From positions 1,861,107 to 1,925,106 of the forward strand of contig NC_069084.1 of NCBI RefSeq assembly GCF_947172395.1: DNA of 64,000 nt, written 5' to 3'. Shown here one piece after another: positions 11,650 through 24,032 of the stretch. Below the pieces are notes generated by a model. The model saw nothing but the letters and a program-made list of their open reading frames with translations. It searched no databases and had not been told where the DNA came from. How positions within the stretch are numbered: the stretch's first letter is position 1; every line of letters starts with the position of its first letter. The position numbers and the translations under genes are program-made. The stretch is from Bicyclus anynana. Lineage: Eukaryota > Arthropoda > Insecta > Lepidoptera > Nymphalidae.

Positions 11650-11986
11650 AAATAAATAAAAATAAATATACTTACACAATACACACATCACTACCTCATC
11701 ATCATCATCATTATCAACCCATATTCGGCTCACTGCTAAGCTCGAGTCTCCTCTCAGAATGAGAAGGGTTAGGTCAATAGTCCACCACGCTGGCCCAATG
11801 CGGATTGGCAGACTACACACACGCACAGAATTAAAAAAATCTCTTATGTGCAGGTTTCCTCACGATGTTTTCCTTCACCGTTTGAGACACGTGATAATTA
11901 ATTTCTTAAAATGCACATAAGGTCATATCCACTGGGCTATCACATCACTACTTACCTCCAAAGTAAGCCTATGTTAAGGGTACTAT
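11650..11986 (-). mobile_element. SINE B remnant interrupted by a SINE A copy
   Basis: The SINE B 3' part ('aaataaatatacttacacaa', 'cctccaaagtaagcc') is split by a SINE A at 11695-11940. The insertion is bounded by an exact 11-bp target-site duplication, 'cacatcactac', at 11684-11694 and 11941-11951. So SINE B is the older element here. Confidence 0.85.
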
Positions 11987-12167
11987 AGTCTGGCAAGTTC
12001 GTAGATGACACTCCCATGATATGCGGGCGACGGGGAGGAAGGTCTGCGCGGGTGTGAAATCGTGCGTGCGGGGAAGTGAGGTGCATCAGTTGTGGGTTTT
12101 TCATTTATCGCAGCACACCCCGGCCCGCGCGGACCATAGGGAGTGTAACGAACGAAGTTGCGAAGCT
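11987..12167. mobile_element. MITE with short terminal inverted repeats (family E), copy 1
   Basis: About 180 bp, with ends 'agtctggcaagttcg' and 'cgaagttgcgaagctt' approximately inverted. It shares most of its length with 33667-33847 ('gatgacactcccatgatatg', 'tgaaatcgtgcgtgcgggga'). No coding. Confidence 0.75.
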
Positions 12168-13391
12168 TTAGGATAGGTGATTTTTTTGATATCTCCTTTA
12201 GGGACAACTCTTTTATTATTTTGAGCTACAGCTTCAGATAAATATCCTACGTGTTAATGTATATATCCACATCTCCTTGTCCTTATTTATTTATTAGGAC
12301 GCTAATATTACTCACCGTGAAATATTAACTTGTCGATGTATAAAAGTCGCGCCTCAATTACATTATTATTTCTTTATTTAATATTCCAGCAACGCGTAGA
12401 ATAATTTTATTTATTATATTTTAAAAACAAATTAAGTATAAGTATATTTTCATGTTTTCACCTAATAATTCTCTCTCTAAAAACTTAGATTACGACAACT
12501 AATTTTGTTCCCCGACAAGAAACCTCACGGTTCCTGAATGTTAATTGACTTCGTATTCTGTTTGTGACAGCGTTTAATATAAATTCAATTAATATTTTTA
12601 GACTTCAATCTATATAAATAAACAAAATTGAAGTGTCTGCTTTTTATTAAAAATTCCAATTACAACTACCTTGTATTAAACATAAGATTTACAGATTGTT
12701 TTTCTCTTTCTCTGATACTGAGAATTTCTTCAAAAATAAAAAAAATTACAATATTTTATAGGTCGACCAAGGAACCTAGGACTTCGTGTTACGTAACAGA
12801 ACATGTTAACCACTGGAACAACAAAGCAGAATAACATGTTATGAATGAGGTTATTGAAAACGGTCGTTAACGAGTATGCTCGTAGTGGCTGATAAGAACT
12901 AATTACTAATACCAAAGTTCTACTTTACGCCCGCGTGTGATAACTCTGATACACAGTTTTGCAATTACCTACGCCGTGTTTGTAATATACATAACATGGA
13001 GAGTTTACCGATAACATGCAGGCTTATTTAATTATTCGTTTGAAGTACCTATTCTATATTGTAGGTTATTTTTAAGTGACACTTGAATACATTCCTATGC
13101 TTTTTTGACGTGACAACGTCATAAATCGATTCGATGGAGCCGGCTGCACACTCGAAAAAAGATGACGTCATGCGTCGTTCCCTCGCTCTAGGGTTGCCAA
13201 CTTTTTTTACAAGAATTAAAATATATTCTGGTCTATGAAGATTATTAAACAGTATTTTAGAAAAACAAAGAATTTCTATTGAAAAAAGCAACCATTCCAA
13301 CAGTATTTTCTTATGATGTTGCCACGTTCAACTATCGTCAGTAAACCGATTTTACAGACAACTGATTTTGTTTTCAAAAGAATATTTGCTT

Positions 13392-13596
13392 ATCTATACT
13401 AATATTATAAAGCTTAAGAGTTTGTTTGTTTGTTTGATTGAACGCGCTAATCTCAGGAACTACTGGTCCGATTTGAAAAATTCTTTCAGTGTCAGATAGC
13501 CCATTTATCGAGGAAGGCTATAGGCTATATATTATCCCCGTATTCCTACGGGAACGGGAACCACGTGGGTGAAACCCCGCGGCATCAGCTTGCTAG
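13392..13596 (+). mobile_element. Helitron-like element (family H1), full length
   Basis: Runs from 'atctatactaatattataaa' to 'catcagcttgctag', in opposite orientation to the copy at 5461. Contains 'gaacgcgctaatctcaggaa' and 'agcccatttatcgaggaagg'. Confidence 0.78.
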
Positions 13597-13626
13597 AAAA
13601 TTCGGTCGCTAGAAAATTCGGAAAAT

Positions 13627-13747
13627 GTACGACAATACTGAGTGGGGTAGAAAACAGTACAGTGGGTTACAGAGGGTCGGGATCGAACCACCACCTTTCG
13701 ACGATGAGTCCGGCCCTTTTACTGTTAAGCCATTGCCTTCCATCCTA
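13627..13747 (-). mobile_element. SINE family D
   Basis: The minus strand shows a tRNA-like segment with a B-box-like 'ggttcgatcccgacc' and the family block 'gggccggactcatcg'. Confidence 0.65.
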
Positions 13748-15267
13748 GCATGATCGCTTATGATCAGCGGTCTTATTACGTATCTCAGTGTACCATTCAA
13801 ACAATGAGTAACTACATCGATCTTTGTCGTATTTTCGTTTTTGTGATCATCTAATATAGTTATATCTACGAAATTACCTTGACTACGCCATTTTACATCA
13901 AGTGGCAATGATGTAAACAATCGTCTAACATGAATATTTCAACAGAATAACATAAATATCAGCTTTTCGTTAAATTAACGTCACTACCTGCAACTACCAC
14001 TACTAGACTAATGTTACATTTCGTTAAAACACAATGTTAGATGATTGCAAAAACGAAAATACGATGAAAAACGACGTAGTGACTGAATACTTGAATGGTA
14101 CACCGAGTTACATAATAACCCTCCTGGAATGGTTGCACGCTAAAAAAAAAAACTTTTTATCTCATTCTACACTTCATGAGTAGGCCTACACACTCTAAAG
14201 TTCCAAGTTTCAACTTCCCGGCATAGTTTTGTCCCTCTGTACTAAATAGGACTAAAAATTGAGCATTCTAAATTGCAATATGTAGTTCAAAAGGCTTATT
14301 GTGTGGGCGAGCAATCCCTCTCGCTTTCAGTTCAATATCAGTCACGAGAGGTAAACGAAACCGGAGCAAGACAAATAACAATAAATTGCCTTTTATATTA
14401 TTTACCTAATAAGTTTCTCTGTTGACAAGTATATTGCATTTGACATTAGGGTATTATCCACCAACCAAGATGTTTGGGGTTCGAGTCCCGAGTCAGGGAA
14501 ATAAAATAAGTGACTGAATTATTTTTTAAGTTCAGGTGCTCCAAGAAGAGAAGTTGGTAGTTTATCATATTGTAATTCGGAAAGGACGTTAAGTTACACA
14601 CTACGCGATTTTTTCATGCTACGCATAGTTTGTGACGTCACCATGAATACATGAAGGCCCAAGCTTTGTATCCCTCCCTCCTAAAAATCAAGTTCTCAAC
14701 TGAAAATCAGCGCTATGTGTTATGCTTGTATGTAGTGCACGGCGTATGCTGAGCCGTACACCCTTTCTTTTTAAGGGTTACAGACAGACATACTGTCATT
14801 ACGTACGGTAAGTTACTGTCTGTAACTTTTACATTTGAATAAATTTATTTTCTCTCTTTCTTTCTTTCTACAAAAGGCATGAGATTTCTGCCCTGTAAGA
14901 TTGATGAAGAAATTGAGTGTTAATGATGTTAGTCCTTCGAATTAAATTTTTTTGGACTAAATCCATACACATTCATGCTTGCGTAATACCTTGTTTGACA
15001 GTATAATACCGTCTGCTGTTTGACCTAAGTAGACACTAGAGACTAAACCTACTTGTAATAAGTGGGGTTCAAATTGCGACTTCTTGAGTTAGGCCACGAA
15101 ATATTACTTGTATTTTTCACTGGTCTGAGCTATCGATATAACAGTGATAGTTACAGAGTCACACATCATCACTCTAAGTCCGCCATCTTGCCGCATTGGA
15201 GCAGCGTATCGGGTCTAGGCTCCTTTATAGGGTCAAAAGCCTATAGCGCTAGACCATTTTTATAACA

Positions 15268-15454
15268 CGACGCCGCACGGTTTCACCCGCGTAGTTTTCA
15301 TTTCCGTTGGAGTACGGGGATAATATATAGCCTACAGCCATCCTCGATAAATGGGCTATCTAACACTGAAAGAATTTTTCAAATTGGCCAGTATTTCCTG
15401 CGATTAACGCGTTCAATCAAACAAACTCTTCAAATTTAAAATATTACTATAGAT
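15268..15454 (-). mobile_element. Helitron-like element (family H1)
   Basis: Runs from 'cgacgccgcacggtttcacc' to 'aaatattactatagat', with the conserved 'ataaatgggctatctaacac' middle. It ends 130 bp before the Patj exon at 15584. Confidence 0.72.
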
Positions 15455-15583
15455 AGTTTGAGTTTCGAATTCATTTCTATCTTAACCGATTATATAGATA
15501 CAGAGAGATAGACATGAATACTATTCACACTACAGATTAGTATCTACTTGGTAGAAATAAACTATTAAAACCACTGTATCCAG

Positions 15584-15708
15584 GTTACCATTGGATATGG
15601 CGGTACGCGGCACGGGGGAGCCAGAGACGCTGAGCTACGAAGTGGACCTCAACAAGGATTCAGCTCTAGGACTGGGCATCACCGTCGCTGGATATGTCTG
15701 CGAGAAAG
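15584..15708 (+). CDS. Patj: Patj exon: start of the second PDZ domain
   Basis: Acceptor 'tgtatccag' and donor gtttgt, 125 nt, phase 2 in and phase 1 out. Encodes a short linker, then LSYEVDLNKDSALG and the PDZ loop with LGITVAGYVCEK. This is the characteristic start of the second insect Patj PDZ, and it continues at 19245 with EELSGIFVKSI. Confidence 0.88.
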
Positions 15709-17303
15709 GTTTGTTGAACTAGAAGATATAGGAATATATACGAGTAGCTGTGCTAATAGGGATGATGACAGTTTTTTGAATTGTATATAAATTAAGAGTA
15801 CGCTAATAGTAAACCAATTTTGTAAAAGGAACAGGGTATCTGCGATCATTACTTTCGGAGCTACAGGGACTTAAAGGGTCAGATTTGCGGCGCTGGCGCG
15901 GATCCCTGAAAAACGCTCCATACAAAATTGCACGATTTAGTGACGTCGTTGGCTCGCTGATCGTTAGGTTTGTATGGGCGTTCAATCAAAATTACTAACA
16001 TCTTTGTTATTTGTGCGTTTATGTTTATAGTTCATGTATTGAAAAATGTCACATTTAATGTAGGGAAGCTAAAACTGTATGAATTTTCATCTAATTACGA
16101 TAAAAAAAATTTAATAGATTTTGTAATTTTATAATCTTATTTATTTTGCAAATATCCAGACAATCTTTGCTTTTTATGTATAAATTAGTTAACATTGACC
16201 TTATTTAGCCGAATGTATCATAAAAATCAATATATTCAAACCTAGTCATCATCCCCATTGTCTGCCGATAATTTTGTTAGTAACTTAGATAGGTCCGTAT
16301 AGATGCTGCCTGAGAACTGTAGAGTGCATAAACGTTTTTGAATAGGCAGGCGAACATATGATACAAAATTGAAAATTTCTTTTTAAATGAGTTGATAATA
16401 AGCCCTAAAGATAAGCAGTGCATTTTTGCCCACTATTAAGCACTGTTTAAGCATCACCTATATGACAAGCAAATCGCTGCGATAGTTTTGCCGTATTTCT
16501 AAATTTAAAACAAACTCTTAGGCCAATTTCCATAAAGCGACATCATCCCTGCGATAAGTGTCTCAAAATCTATACGGCTAAATAGTATGGTAAAAGTCCG
16601 ACACAACCCATTAGGATGTGCATGAGGATTTCTCCTCCTGAAGGGACTACAAGAAATTGTCTATACTACAAGAAATTGTCTACTCCTTTACCTAGTAAAA
16701 ACTATTTAAAATCATACTATTTAAACCTGAAAAAGAATAACAATCAAACACACTTAACCGACACTTAACTAAGTGAAAAAATTGGGAAATCATTCTTAAC
16801 TTTATAAAAGAAAATCAGCTACCAACCACAACTATAAAATCTGAAGTAGTTGAGACATTTTTATCCATTTAGTATAACGGTGCTTTGGTGCCAAAATTTT
16901 TCAATATTGTATACTATGTACGTAGTAGCAAACGTTCCAGGTTGACCTACTTTCAATTTGGCCTGCTTTGCCAATAAAAAATATCACCTAATATCGGTCC
17001 GAGCTATGCAAGCAAACATCCAATATAGCGCTTGCAATAAACCGCCAATGTTGTGGCGGAAATATTACGAACAGGGAGTTATATTGTAATCCGCACAGCT
17101 CAAAATACCGTTTAATAGGACGTTGCAAAAAATGTCAATCAACAGGACAGTTTGAACGAGAGCCAATCACCGCTCGTACCGCAACACAATGCATTTACGT
17201 AGTCGTAGCTAATTGGCTATTTGTGTCTTTCTTTCATTGGAATACGCATTTTTTTAAAAAACATTTTCCATATCTTTTGAATATGAATTTTCTGTTTTTT
17301 CTC

Positions 17304-17442
17304 TCTCTCCTACTAGTCGGTATTGACAGTCAGTAAAAGACTGTGTTAAGTTAGGTTACAACAATACCCCAGCGGCGGGGATTGAACCAGTACCTCTCGG
17401 TAATAAGTCCGGCCCTTTACTGTTGAGCTATTGAGGCATTCA
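17304..17442 (-). mobile_element. SINE family D
   Basis: Shares 'actagtcggtattgacag'-type and 'gtccggccctttactgt' blocks with 13627 and 34592. Tandem AGTC-like variation at its start. Confidence 0.65.
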
Positions 17443-17578
17443 TTAGTTAAATATCGATGTGTCAATTTGAAGCTCTTATGACAATGAGTTATTAGTGAAT
17501 ATTATATTTATTAAACCGACGAATCAGAAAAGTTTCTACAGGAGTTGTTGACTTCAACGTTCAGTTACATTACGTCAG

Positions 17579-17806
17579 ATCATCATTATCAACCCATATT
17601 CGGCTCACTGCTGAGCTCGAGTCTCCTCTCACAATGAGAGGTGTTAGGCCAATAGTCCACGTTGGCCCAATGCGGATTGGCAGACTTCACACACGCAGAG
17701 AATTATGAAAATTCTCTTGTATGCAGGTTTCCTCACGATGTTTTTCCTGTTTCACCGTTTGAGACACGTGATATTTAAATTTTGAAAAATTGGAGGTGCA
17801 TGTTCA
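17579..17806 (-). mobile_element. SINE family A, partial
   Basis: Conserved body and (ATG)n-derived end ('catcattatcaacccatatt') present. The tRNA-like head is missing after 'ttggaggtgcatgttc'. Confidence 0.8.
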
Positions 17807-19244
17807 GTTCTAAAATCCAAATTTTTTTTTTAAACCGGGAATAGACAAACGAAATACGAAAGTAAATCTACTTTTGTATTTATATTATTAGTATGGAGTA
17901 TGGATTTGCGTGATATTAATTTGATCTCAGCTACGTTTCAATGTTTGTTTACTTTTTAGCCAACGACCCCAACAACATAAATATGTACATAGGCTCAATG
18001 ATCACTGTCAATCACTCGCTCCATTTAAGGTTTCTTTCCGCTTAGTATTGGAAACGACTTTTGCGCGCCGGTTTTATGAAACGTAAATGCAATCTACACT
18101 ACAGTATATTATGTCGGTGTTTATGGCAAAAAACAGACACAAATCCAAATGGTCCTCGCTCGCTCGAGGCGCTCTTCCGTTAAAAACCCTCTGAAAGCCG
18201 CTGTCCATGACAAAATGCTAATTGCGACACGACACTGAAGTGCTCTCGCCGAGGTGTCCGACAATACTTGCTCTGTTACTTTTCGTTTACAGAAATAGGC
18301 TCAAAAATTACAAAAAATCACGTGATACTTTAATACATAATTATCACGCAAAGCAGTACGTTATTTTGTAACGATGTTTTCATAAGTCGACAATGTGAGC
18401 ATCGAATTCGTCTACCTATATCTCTCTCTAGAGTATTAAGATAGACAGAAGGAGATCACACCGTTACTGTGAGTAATAAAATCATTGTTACAGAATACTC
18501 GTAGCGCTATAGATGGGCAATACCTAATTTTGAGTGGAAAACCATTCGTCAGCATATTAAGGTCTACCTATAATGCGCTGTTATATTTGTGTGACATTTT
18601 GGCTGATATATAATTTGGTAATTATGATTGGATGATGTTATTTATTCTTTTTTGTTTGTAATTTAATTTAGTAATTGTGACTGTTTGTATTTTTTTATTT
18701 TTCACGATGTATAATATTTGCACACTATTAATTTAGTTGAATGTTGTAAAGAACAATAATTCTAGCAATTAAACGATTATTATATATTATAATTATGTAT
18801 AACTATTAATTAATCAACAATAAAAAAAACATCTGATTAGTTTGTTACTAATGATAAATACTTTTGATAAATTACCCGCTTGTATTAATAACGAGGTTAT
18901 TGTTGTTGTAAAGTTGTTACTAACCAGCTGTTTGTTTTACTGTTGCTTAATTAATAGTTTTTCATCTTAACAGCCACAATGCCATACAAATTGTAGCAGT
19001 GCATTATAGGTAGAACATAATGTGGCTGATGAATGGCACCAATGTCCTACAAATTGCGTGGTACATTATCTCGTTACTACTCTCGAAAAATTAACTTGAT
19101 AGTAATCAGTTATAAAAAATGTTCTACGGATCCCGGAGTAATTCCGCTTGACACTTAATACTTTTTAATTTTATAAAATCCAATTTTTTGAGAGTGTATT
19201 TTGTGAGATTTTTTTATATTTGAAATCATTTTTTTTGTGTATAG

Positions 19245-19336
19245 AGGAGCTTAGCGGAATCTTCGTGAAAAGCATCGGTGCCGGCAGCTCTGCTGACCTG
19301 TGTGGGAAGATACAAGTCAACGACAGGATTGTTGAG
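19245..19336 (+). CDS. Patj: Patj exon: middle of the second PDZ domain
   Basis: Acceptor 'tgtgtatag' and donor gtaatt, 92 nt, phase 1 in and phase 0 out. Encodes EELSGIFVKSIGAGSS, then ADLCGKIQVNDRIVE. This is the beta-strand and turn block of a Patj-type PDZ, which needs the VDGVSLHG continuation found at 33374. Confidence 0.9.
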
Positions 19337-20077
19337 GTAATTTATTATATAAGATTAATCAATAATAAAGAGAAAAAATAATGGCTTAAAATTAATATCT
19401 TTGAAGGGTTTAAAATAATTTTGTAATTTTTTGTTGACGGTAGTTGTTTTGTGGTCCGCCTGATATTAAGAAAATTCTAACTTATTGATCAATCAATCAA
19501 TCAAAATCAAAATTTGTTTGAGCTAAATGCTTCGTTGGTTCAGTGGTTGTTTCAAACTTTGTAAAGTTCTGCTTAAAAAAATTAAAAATCCGTTTGATGC
19601 TATGCATCCGATAAGTACGTACAATGCGGATATGTGTACATACGATTAGGTATGCGATTTTTCGCCACTACGAATATATTCAACGTTGCAAAGCTCTATA
19701 GGTATCTATATGATGTCCGTAGTTAATAGATAATTTAAATACTCGTACCTACTATCGTTCGTATAAATTATGTAGATACGCCGAAGTTAGGGCGGGCGGC
19801 ACGTCGGTCAAAGTAACCCATACGTAGGCACACATCCCCGTCCTACACGCTACACAGTTCGGAAACTGCTAACGAATTAATTTATCGCCGCACGCAAACG
19901 GAACTTCACTAATTTGTTTTTAAACGTATTAGATGGCGGGCCTGCTGGGACGGGCGACGGGTGCTCTGTCGGATCGGAAACATGATCATTTCATTTGGAA
20001 TACCTACTCGCTATTTCAATGTTTTATACGAAATGTTCATTTATTTTAAACAGCTAATCCTACCTACCTTACTTAAC

Positions 20078-20436
20078 CAGCCGATAGACGCCCACTGCTG
20101 GACATAAGCCTCTTGCATGGACCTCCAACCACAACGGTCTCGAGCAGCCAGCATCCAGCAGCTCCCTGCAACCCGCTTGATATCCTCGGTCGATCTGGTG
20201 GGGGGTCGACCAACACTGCGCTTTCCGGTGCGGGGTCGCCATTCCAGCACCTTGGGACCGCAATGTCCATCGGCTCTTCGAACTAAGTGGTCTGCCCATT
20301 GCCACTTCAGCTTCGCGACTCGCTGAGCTATGTGTGTGTTTGACTTTGGTTTGTCCGCGGATCCCCTCATTCCTGATTCGATCACGCAGAGAAACTCCAA
20401 GCATAGCTCGCTCCATCGCCCGTGACTTTGAGCCTT
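20078..20436 (-). mobile_element. 5'-truncated RTE LINE tail
   Basis: On the minus strand it matches the C-terminal coding region of the intact RTE. It includes segments like MERAMLGVSLRDRIRNE and VLEWRPRTGKRSVGRPPTR, with frame breaks between them. It is the longest RTE tail here after the intact copy. Confidence 0.87.
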
Positions 20437-20539
20437 ATAATAAGTAAATTCTAAGTAAACAGCTAATAAGTAATTATAATAATACATCATCATCATTATT
20501 ATCAACCCATATTCGGATCAAGCTTGAAAGCAATAAGTC

Positions 20540-20726
20540 GATTCGGCGGGTAGGTATAGGATACTGTTTGACTCTATAACAACTACTCATAGTGAAGTTA
20601 TATAGCCGCCTCAATAAATAAATTATCTAAATCAATTAAAAAAATCAATTCAAACCGATAGTTCCTGACATTAGCGCGCTTGAACAAACAAACTAAACCT
20701 TTACATTAGCATATGTCTATATTATG
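20540..20726 (-). mobile_element. Degenerate Helitron-like element (family H1)
   Basis: Only the outer part is clear: 'cctgacattagcgcgcttga' and 'caaacaaactaaacc', with an eroded 'tagccgcctcaataaat' middle. Confidence 0.5.
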
Positions 20727-20730
20727 ATAC

Positions 20731-20911
20731 TAGCCAACGCCCGCGGTCTTACCCACGTATTAAAACGGGGATAAAATGGCATATGAAATTTACAAATAAC
20801 GTGGTTTGCTATTGGTAAAAGAATTTTCAAAATTGGTTTAGTATATCCATAAATACCCCCTGCAATACCACAAACTTTACCTCTTTATAATATCGACCTC
20901 GTAAGTATAGA
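20731..20911 (-). mobile_element. Helitron-like element (family H3)
   Basis: Begins 'ctagccaacgcccgcgg' and ends near 'cctctttataatatcgacc'. The diagnostic middle is 'ctattggtaaaagaattttc'. Related copies are at 24246, 26041 and 63677. Confidence 0.6.
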
Positions 20912-21491
20912 ATTTCGAGTTTCACCAGTGAAATAATAGAGAAATTCCCAAACGAAATTATCTGAGCACAAAGGTTCTCGTTGGTTATGAATTCTTTACC
21001 TCTAACTCTTAATATGAAGGAGTTATCTAATAAAATAAAACTTAAGGTTATTTTCCCAAGAACACCAGTAACCTAGCTCAATGTATAGCGAAAGAACTCC
21101 GATAAAAACGTCGTTAGGGTACAATGAACACATACTCTGAAGAAGAAAACCTCCATATAGACATGTGGCAATAAATTTTCGTTATACCACCCTTGTGAGT
21201 GTATGAAAATGGTTGTTTTTGTATGGTTTATTCTTGGAAGCGTGAATATTCGAAAGGGAAGTTACATTACTTTTAAACTAATGTCTTATAGTAAGTATAT
21301 AAGAGGCTTTTTATAAGAATTATTTATTTTTTATTTATTAGGCTTATTTAGGTGTACTTTAAGAATTTACGGTGAGTTTAGTCATACCAACTTAAGTAAT
21401 TTATGTTACGTTTTTACAAGCATAGTACGAATTTTGATAATATTCATACTGATAATACATAGATCTTTAAAATAAATGCAGGCAGTTAAAT

Positions 21492-21632
21492 GGTGAAGGA
21501 AACCTGCATATCTGGGAATTTCCTGCCAATCGCATTGGGCCAGCGTGTTGGACTATTAGCCTAACCCCTCTCATTCTGAGAGGAGACCTGTGCTCAACAG
21601 TGAGCCGAAAATAGGTTGTTAATGATGATGAT
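21492..21632 (+). mobile_element. SINE family A, 3' half
   Basis: Plus orientation, from 'ggtgaaggaaacctgcat' to 'aggttgttaatgatgatga'. The tRNA-like head is absent. Confidence 0.8.
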
Positions 21633-21713
21633 TAATAAATCATTTCGGCGTCAAGCGGCTAAAGTTTCTGTTTGTCACCGATACTTTGTACTGCTGGCCT
21701 ACTCCCTATTATG

Positions 21714-21910
21714 GTCTTTATTAAAATAAACCTACCTTAACCTATTAAAATAAACATCAAATCAATTGCCAAAATGTCATTTAACTACTGTGTAATGTCC
21801 ACGAGGAAGCATCGGATGACATTTTTACATAGAATCTCAATTTCATATTCATGCTAGTTTACATAATTACTCGTAGCATGTCAAAGATAGTGAATAAGCC
21901 TGCTTGGCGA
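21714..21910 (+). repeat. Interspersed repeat family G
   Basis: Second plus copy of the family at 11338, extending further right to 'tcaaagatagtgaataagcc'. That end matches, inverted, the sequence beside the assembly gap at 59575-59610. Confidence 0.7.
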
Positions 21911-22370
21911 ATGGGGTGAAGTTGTCATGCTGAAAGTCAAAGCGAAGCTTCATTGCGTTCGCTTCTTATCTATATTGATTCAGAATTTAAGCTTCCAATT
22001 AAAAGAAAAGTTCTTTATTCGCAAAAGAGATTCGATGATAAAAAAAAAAACTAAAATTAAACTCTAGTATCGTTTCCTCGTGACAAATGAAGTAAGTTTG
22101 CGCGACTCAGAGTTCGTGTAACTTTGGATACTCTGTTTTATTTAAAGTTAGCGACGTTAATTGTGCCCAAGTTGTGTACGAAAAGTTTTGTTCAGACTGT
22201 AAACATTCTTAAACGAGCACTGGTAAAGGAATATCGCTGTTACGTAGAAAATGTTACTCGGTGACTTCGTTCTTATTATTTTAGTGTAGTATTTTGAACC
22301 GAATTCAAAAAAGGAGGAGGTTTACAATTCGTCTTTAACTTTTATTTATTAGTATTTATTATCGTTCTGG

Positions 22371-22527
22371 CTTCGATCCCTGGTTGAGGTCTGGCTGGTA
22401 GGGCTTCAGTTGTGGCTAGTTACTAGCCTACCGGCAAAGACGTACCGCCAAGCTATCTAGCGCTCCGGGACGATGTCGTGTGGAAATCAAAAGGGGTTGT
22501 ATTTTCGTCCTACTTCTAACGAGTTGT
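22371..22527 (+). mobile_element. SINE family C
   Basis: Shows the tRNA-like 'ttcgatccctggttgagg' head end and the body block 'ggcaaagacgtaccgccaag'. Confidence 0.72.
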
Positions 22528-22650
22528 CACCTCCAGTACCTTAGGTCCTCAAGGTCTATCAACTCATCGAACTAAATAGGTATCCCGTCCATTGCCTCTT
22601 CAGCTTTGCGACTTGTTTAGCTTTGTTAGTGACTTTGGTTTTTCTGAAAA
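22528..22650 (-). mobile_element. RTE tail fragment
   Basis: The minus strand matches the 'gaagctgaagtggcaatggg'-type segment of the RTE C-terminal region, with many changes. Confidence 0.6.
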
Positions 22651-22685
22651 AAAGGACAATTATTTAAGTTGTTTAGTTAAGCCTT

Positions 22686-22790
22686 AAGTTGACCAATATT
22701 TCCGTTCTTCTCCAATAAGTCGGAAATACTTCCTTAGGAGTGGGTACGACATAATTCAGCGGACGGGGATAAAACCCATGGGTATTAATA
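22686..22790 (-). mobile_element. SINE family D, degenerate
   Basis: Shares 'gaccaatatttccgttcttc' and 'ccaataagtcggaaatact' with the copy at 34592. Confidence 0.5.
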
Positions 22791-23302
22791 CTAATATTAT
22801 AAAGAGGCAAGATTTGATTGTTTGTTTGCATTAAATAGGCTCCGAAACTACGTGGCGTCTGCTAGTTTATTTTAAAACACGGCTAAAACTTAAAAAATAT
22901 TTCAAAACCAACGGGTTAGAAATACAATAGTTTTAACCCTTTATTAAAAGTTAACGAAAATTGAAATCACACGAAATATCCAATTACACTCGTAACTAGT
23001 TAACGATCCAATTATAGCTTCAAAACCTTTTGCCTTATCATTTATTAATCTAGCCTTAGGTGTTATTTATTCAGCCTAGCCTATAGTATCCAGGTTAACT
23101 GCGCACCATTTATGGTTAGCTAATATAATAGATTGATGTGTACTAATAATAATTGATTACTCCACAAATATGGGTTGATGAATGTGTTTACTCTGCGCCG
23201 ATATATGGCAGCCGATGTTATAACATAAGAATAACTAATGGTGGGAGTGTAGAAAGAAAACGGGCCACGGTCAAGGTTATGATATACTAATTTTATACCG
23301 AA

Positions 23303-23491
23303 CTAGCTGGCGGCGCGCGGTTTCATCCGCGTGGTTCCTGTTGCTGTAGGAATACGGGGATAATATATAGCTTATAGCCTTCCTCGATAAATGGGCTATC
23401 TAACACTGAAAGAATTTTTTAAATCGGTCCAGTAGTTCCTGAGATTAGCGCGTTCAAACAAACTCTTCAGCTTTATAATATTAGTAAAGAT
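23303..23491 (-). mobile_element. Helitron-like element (family H1), full length
   Basis: Runs from 'ctagctggcggcgcgcgg' to 'ttataatattagtaaagat', with both conserved internal blocks. Confidence 0.78.
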
Positions 23492-23591
23492 TGGGGAGTA
23501 TAACTGAGGGTTGTATGATTGACTGCCATGTCTATGTGATGTTTTATATCTCTTCATATGACCGTCTAGGATTAACAAACACGGGCTTGTA

Positions 23592-23777
23592 ACATGTGGT
23601 ACTTCGATTCTCTTTCTACAACCACAAACGCTTCGCAAAATAAAAAATGTATGGGAATGACATCCGTTATCGACAGGTCACGTGATCAAGTTATCGATCG
23701 CATCTGTCATTCCTATACATGTTTTTAGTTTTCGAAGCGTTAGCGTTTACAGATAGAGAATCGGTGTGCCACATGGC
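23592..23777. repeat. Foldback (MITE-like) element
   Basis: Imperfect inverted repeat about 186 bp long. 'catgtggtacttcgattctc' pairs with 'gagaatcggtgtgccacatg', and 'atgtatgggaatgacat' pairs with 'ctgtcattcctatacatg'. One arm recurs at 61318-61425, so this is a dispersed family. Confidence 0.8.
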
Positions 23778-23785
23778 TACAGGAA

Positions 23786-24032
23786 CTGAATTGGCAGTGG
23801 GCGGGCAATATTTGTCGCAGAACAGAACGCCGCTGGGGTAGTCGTGTCTTGGAGTGGGACCGCGTACCAGCAAGCGCAGTGCAGGACGCCCTCCAGCTAG
23901 ATGGGCCGACGATATTAAGAAGGTAGTGGGAAGTGGCTGGATAAGGAAGGCGGAGGATCGTGTGTGGTGGCGTGCTCTAAAGAAGGCATATGTCCAGCAG
24001 TGAATGCTGATACAGGCTGATGATGATAACCG
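23786..24032 (+). mobile_element. Tail of a second, diverged RTE-like LINE
   Basis: Readable as the usual RTE C-terminus (WGSRVLEWDRVPASAVQDA-type sequence, then a W-x-x-AL-KKAYVQQ end). It ends in 'gctgatgatgataac'. It is distinct from the main family at nucleotide level. Confidence 0.65.

Larger units (their letters stand above)
12168..15583. other. Intron with no gene
   Basis: AT-rich. Holds a degenerate SINE E piece (12762-12842), a Helitron-like element (13392-13596), a SINE D copy (13627-13747), a SINE E copy (about 14450-14560) and another Helitron-like element (15268-15454). The remainder shows no recognisable feature. Confidence 0.5.
15709..19244. other. Intron within the second PDZ
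   Basis: Mostly unique-looking AT-rich DNA. Holds a SINE D copy (17304-17442) and a partial SINE A (17579-17806). Around 18370-18460 there is a block that is also present, inverted, near 48360-48460. No coding exon recognised. Confidence 0.5.

Noticed and set aside
20041..20505. Minus-strand 154-codon protein with WQWADHLVRRADGH
   Set aside because: It is the tail of a truncated RTE LINE, not a host gene.
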